Part shown: positions 5,925 to 7,109 of the stretch, piece by piece | Layout: each line of letters begins with the position of its first letter | Numbering within the stretch: position 1 is the stretch's first letter | Source: an uncultured Muribaculaceae bacterium | GTDB lineage: Bacteria > Bacteroidota > Bacteroidia > Bacteroidales > Muribaculaceae | DNA: 7,109 nucleotides | Assembly (NCBI GenBank): GCA_910587075.1 | Contig: CAJUKE010000047.1 | Location: 1-7,109, forward strand | Reading direction: 5' to 3' | Notes under the pieces: generated by a model | Told to the model about the DNA's origin: nothing | What the model saw: the letters and a program-made list of their open reading frames with translations, nothing else | The model's database searches: none | Program-made: the position numbers and the translations under genes

Positions 5925-6917
5925 ATGAAGAAAATTTTACTTCTTTCCGCAGCGGCTGTCGCTCTGACCGCCACCGCCGAAACCTACACCAAGAGCGAAG
6001 GTTTCGCCTACAACTTCGCAGAAGGCTTCAAGCTTGAGCAGGTTGGCGAAGGCGACGTTGCCAACGCACAGTATCCCGCCGAAGGTATGCAGGGTATGGC
6101 CAATATGGCAGAAGGCTGGGGCACCGCCAACGTATGGTTCACCGGTCTCCTCTTCGACGGCACCGACGGCGCTGGTCTGCAGACCAACGTAGGATTCACC
6201 AACGACTCCAAGGAATCGATCGAGGAAGGTATGAACAAGTTCTGCCCCGTTGTGGCATATCCTACCGAAAGTGACAACGCTCTCCGCATGTCCAAGCCCG
6301 CCGTTGTCGGCTGGATCGGCTATGGCAACTTCAACTTCGCCATCCCCCAGTGCGACGAGGAATGCCGCGTGCGCGTTGTCTACACTGTTGACAACACCGT
6401 TGCCAACCCCGGCGGCTGGAACGTTCAGAAGCCCCTCCAGATCAAGCTTATGACAAACACCGACCAGAGCGACCCCAACAATATGTTCCACGGTGAGCAG
6501 TGCGAGGACTTCTGGACGAACCCCGGCTGGCGCGTTACCGACTTCGTTCTTCCCCTCAACAGCGACAAGTTCTTCCTCTCGATCCTCTTCGACGCGGGTG
6601 GTCTCTCGCTCAAGAACGACGTTCCCTTCTACGTTCGCGAAGTATCCGTTGTGAAGATGTCCGCTCTTAAGGACTACCAGGCTCCCGAAGACTACATCAA
6701 CGACAACGACGTTGTTATCGGCAAGATGGGCACCATCGTTACCACCACTCCTCCCGAACTCGTTACCATCGCTGAAAACGCCGGTGTTGAGTCTGTAGCG
6801 GTTGACGCTAACGCTCCCGTTGAATACTTCAACCTCCAGGGCATCCGCGTGGCTGAACCCGCCAACGGCATCTTCATCCGCCGCCAGGGCGACAAGACCA
6901 CCAAGGTGGCTCTCTAA
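5925..6917 (+). CDS. Secreted protein of unknown function with a Por-secretion-like C-terminal tail
   Basis: I do not recognise a family for the main body. The 330-residue product starts with a clear signal peptide (MKKILLLSAAAVALTATA), probably cleaved ATA/E after residue 18. There is no lipobox Cys, so it is not a SusE/F-type lipoprotein. Residues about 25-245 are rich in aromatic and Gly/Asn segments (GWIGYGNFNFAIPQC, FFLSILFDAGG) and end in FYVREVSVVK, the pattern that closes jelly-roll carbohydrate-binding-like sandwiches; this fold is inference. Four cysteines (107, 143, 147, 193) could form disulfides. After a Pro/Thr-containing linker, residues 299-330 (VEYFNLQGIRV, NGIFIRRQG, KVAL) resemble a short T9SS type-A sorting tail of the kind seen on many Bacteroidales secreted proteins. 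It lies 95 bp after susD on the same strand, with a GC hairpin between. It may be a surface or secreted ligand-binding partner of the SusC/D pair. No catalytic motif is visible. Confidence 0.85.
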   Translation: MKKILLLSAAAVALTATAETYTKSEGFAYNFAEGFKLEQVGEGDVANAQYPAEGMQGMANMAEGWGTANVWFTGLLFDGTDGAGLQTNVGFTNDSKESIEEGMNKFCPVVAYPTESDNALRMSKPAVVGWIGYGNFNFAIPQCDEECRVRVVYTVDNTVANPGGWNVQKPLQIKLMTNTDQSDPNNMFHGEQCEDFWTNPGWRVTDFVLPLNSDKFFLSILFDAGGLSLKNDVPFYVREVSVVKMSALKDYQAPEDYINDNDVVIGKMGTIVTTTPPELVTIAENAGVESVAVDANAPVEYFNLQGIRVAEPANGIFIRRQGDKTTKVAL

Positions 6918-6941
6918 TCCCCACGGCCCCAACAAACACCA

Positions 6942-6969
6942 CGAGGGCGCGCCAGATGGCGCGCCCTCG
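6942..6969 (+). terminator. GC-rich hairpin at the end of the locus
   Basis: CGAGGGCGCGCC (6942-6953) pairs perfectly with GGCGCGCCCTCG (6958-6969), a 12-bp stem with the tetraloop AGAT, 24 nt after the stop codon of the third gene. No T run follows, so termination may rely on other factors or on the palindrome and T-rich stretch at 7000-7025. As with the hairpin after susD, it could also protect the 3' end of the message. Confidence 0.6.
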
Positions 6970-6996
6970 CTGCGTCTACCCCCGAAAGTTAACGTT

Positions 6997-7055
6997 GTGC
7001 AAGGTCTCCGACCTTGTTTTCTTCACCACGCACTAAACCCCATCAACCGCGGCTA
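6997..7055 (+). repeat. 106-bp palindrome-bounded repeat, copy 3 (truncated)
   Basis: It starts with GTG and the perfect palindrome CAAGGTCTCCGACCTTG (7000-7016), then TTTTCTT, and reaches the core motif CCCCATCAACCGCGGCTA at 7038-7055, about the same spacing as in copy 1. After CCGCGGCTA the match to copy 1 (which continues CTGCCGCTTATGG) stops abruptly and a probable insertion-sequence end begins. The palindrome followed by TTTTCTT also looks like a short intrinsic terminator for the locus (7-bp stem). Confidence 0.75.
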
Positions 7056-7109
7056 TGAAGTGCACCCCAAAAGTTAGACACAAAACTTTTGGGGTGCCTT
7101 ATGTACAGA
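7056..7109 (+). mobile_element. Probable left end of an IS3-family-like insertion sequence (partial)
   Basis: The sequence switches at 7056 to TGAAGTGCACCCCAAAAG, followed by TTAGACA. It begins with TG and is close to terminal inverted repeats of IS3-family (IS150-like) elements, which commonly carry a CCCCAAAA-AGTT-GACA core. GCACCCCAAAAGTT (7062-7075) is mirrored by AACTTTTGGGGTGC (7084-7097), a 14-bp hairpin with an 8-nt loop. ATG at 7101 (Met-Tyr-Arg) may open the transposase orfA, but only three codons are in view. Such end hairpins in IS elements can block read-through expression of the transposase. Without the rest of the element the family is a judgement from the end sequence alone. 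Confidence 0.5.

Noticed and set aside
5937..6935. Minus-strand open frame (332 codons) covering the third gene
   Set aside because: The plus-strand frame has a signal peptide and a family-like tail; the minus frame has neither and shows the same Val/Gly-rich bias as the other shadows.

Overview
The window looks like a piece of a Bacteroidales chromosome. The evidence is an adjacent SusC/SusD outer-membrane uptake pair, a TAnnTTTG-type -7 promoter box, no Shine-Dalgarno sequences before the genes, and a tRNA without an encoded CCA. The strong preference for C-ending codons in the genes would fit a gut Muribaculaceae-like lineage, but that narrower placement is inference.

Layout. Positions 1-52 are the 3' end of a tRNA-Ser(UGA) running in from the left edge. 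It is followed by an intrinsic terminator. Positions 74-460 carry degenerate partial copies of the tRNA T-arm/acceptor end and of that terminator. Two copies of a 106-bp repeat lie at 269-374 (plus) and 485-590 (minus), facing each other; each is bounded by the palindrome CAAGGTCTCCGACCTTG or a close variant. Positions 591-969 are an AT-richer leader with a bulged hairpin, a 12-bp direct repeat and a -7-like box at 932. Three plus-strand genes follow: a SusC-family TonB-dependent transporter (970-3966), a SusD-family surface lipoprotein (3991-5829), and a secreted protein of unknown function (5925-6917) whose C-terminal tail resembles a short Por-secretion/T9SS sorting tail. Strong GC hairpins follow genes 2 and 3. 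At the right edge a third copy of the 106-bp repeat (from 6997) stops at 7055, where what looks like the left end of an IS3-family insertion sequence begins.

How the parts work together. SusD should capture an oligosaccharide (or another nutrient) at the cell surface and act as the lid of the SusC channel, which imports it with TonB energy. The third gene occupies the place where SusE/F-like or other binding proteins usually sit, but it has a signal-peptidase-I signal rather than a lipobox. No degradative enzyme, sensor or sigma/anti-sigma pair is in the window, so the substrate cannot be deduced.

I did not find a new defence or mobile system. The points most worth a second look are the palindrome-bounded 106-bp repeat family on both sides of the uptake locus, the decayed tRNA-end/terminator repeats, and the third gene. 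Long open frames on the minus strand inside the three genes are shadows caused by the GC-rich third codon position.
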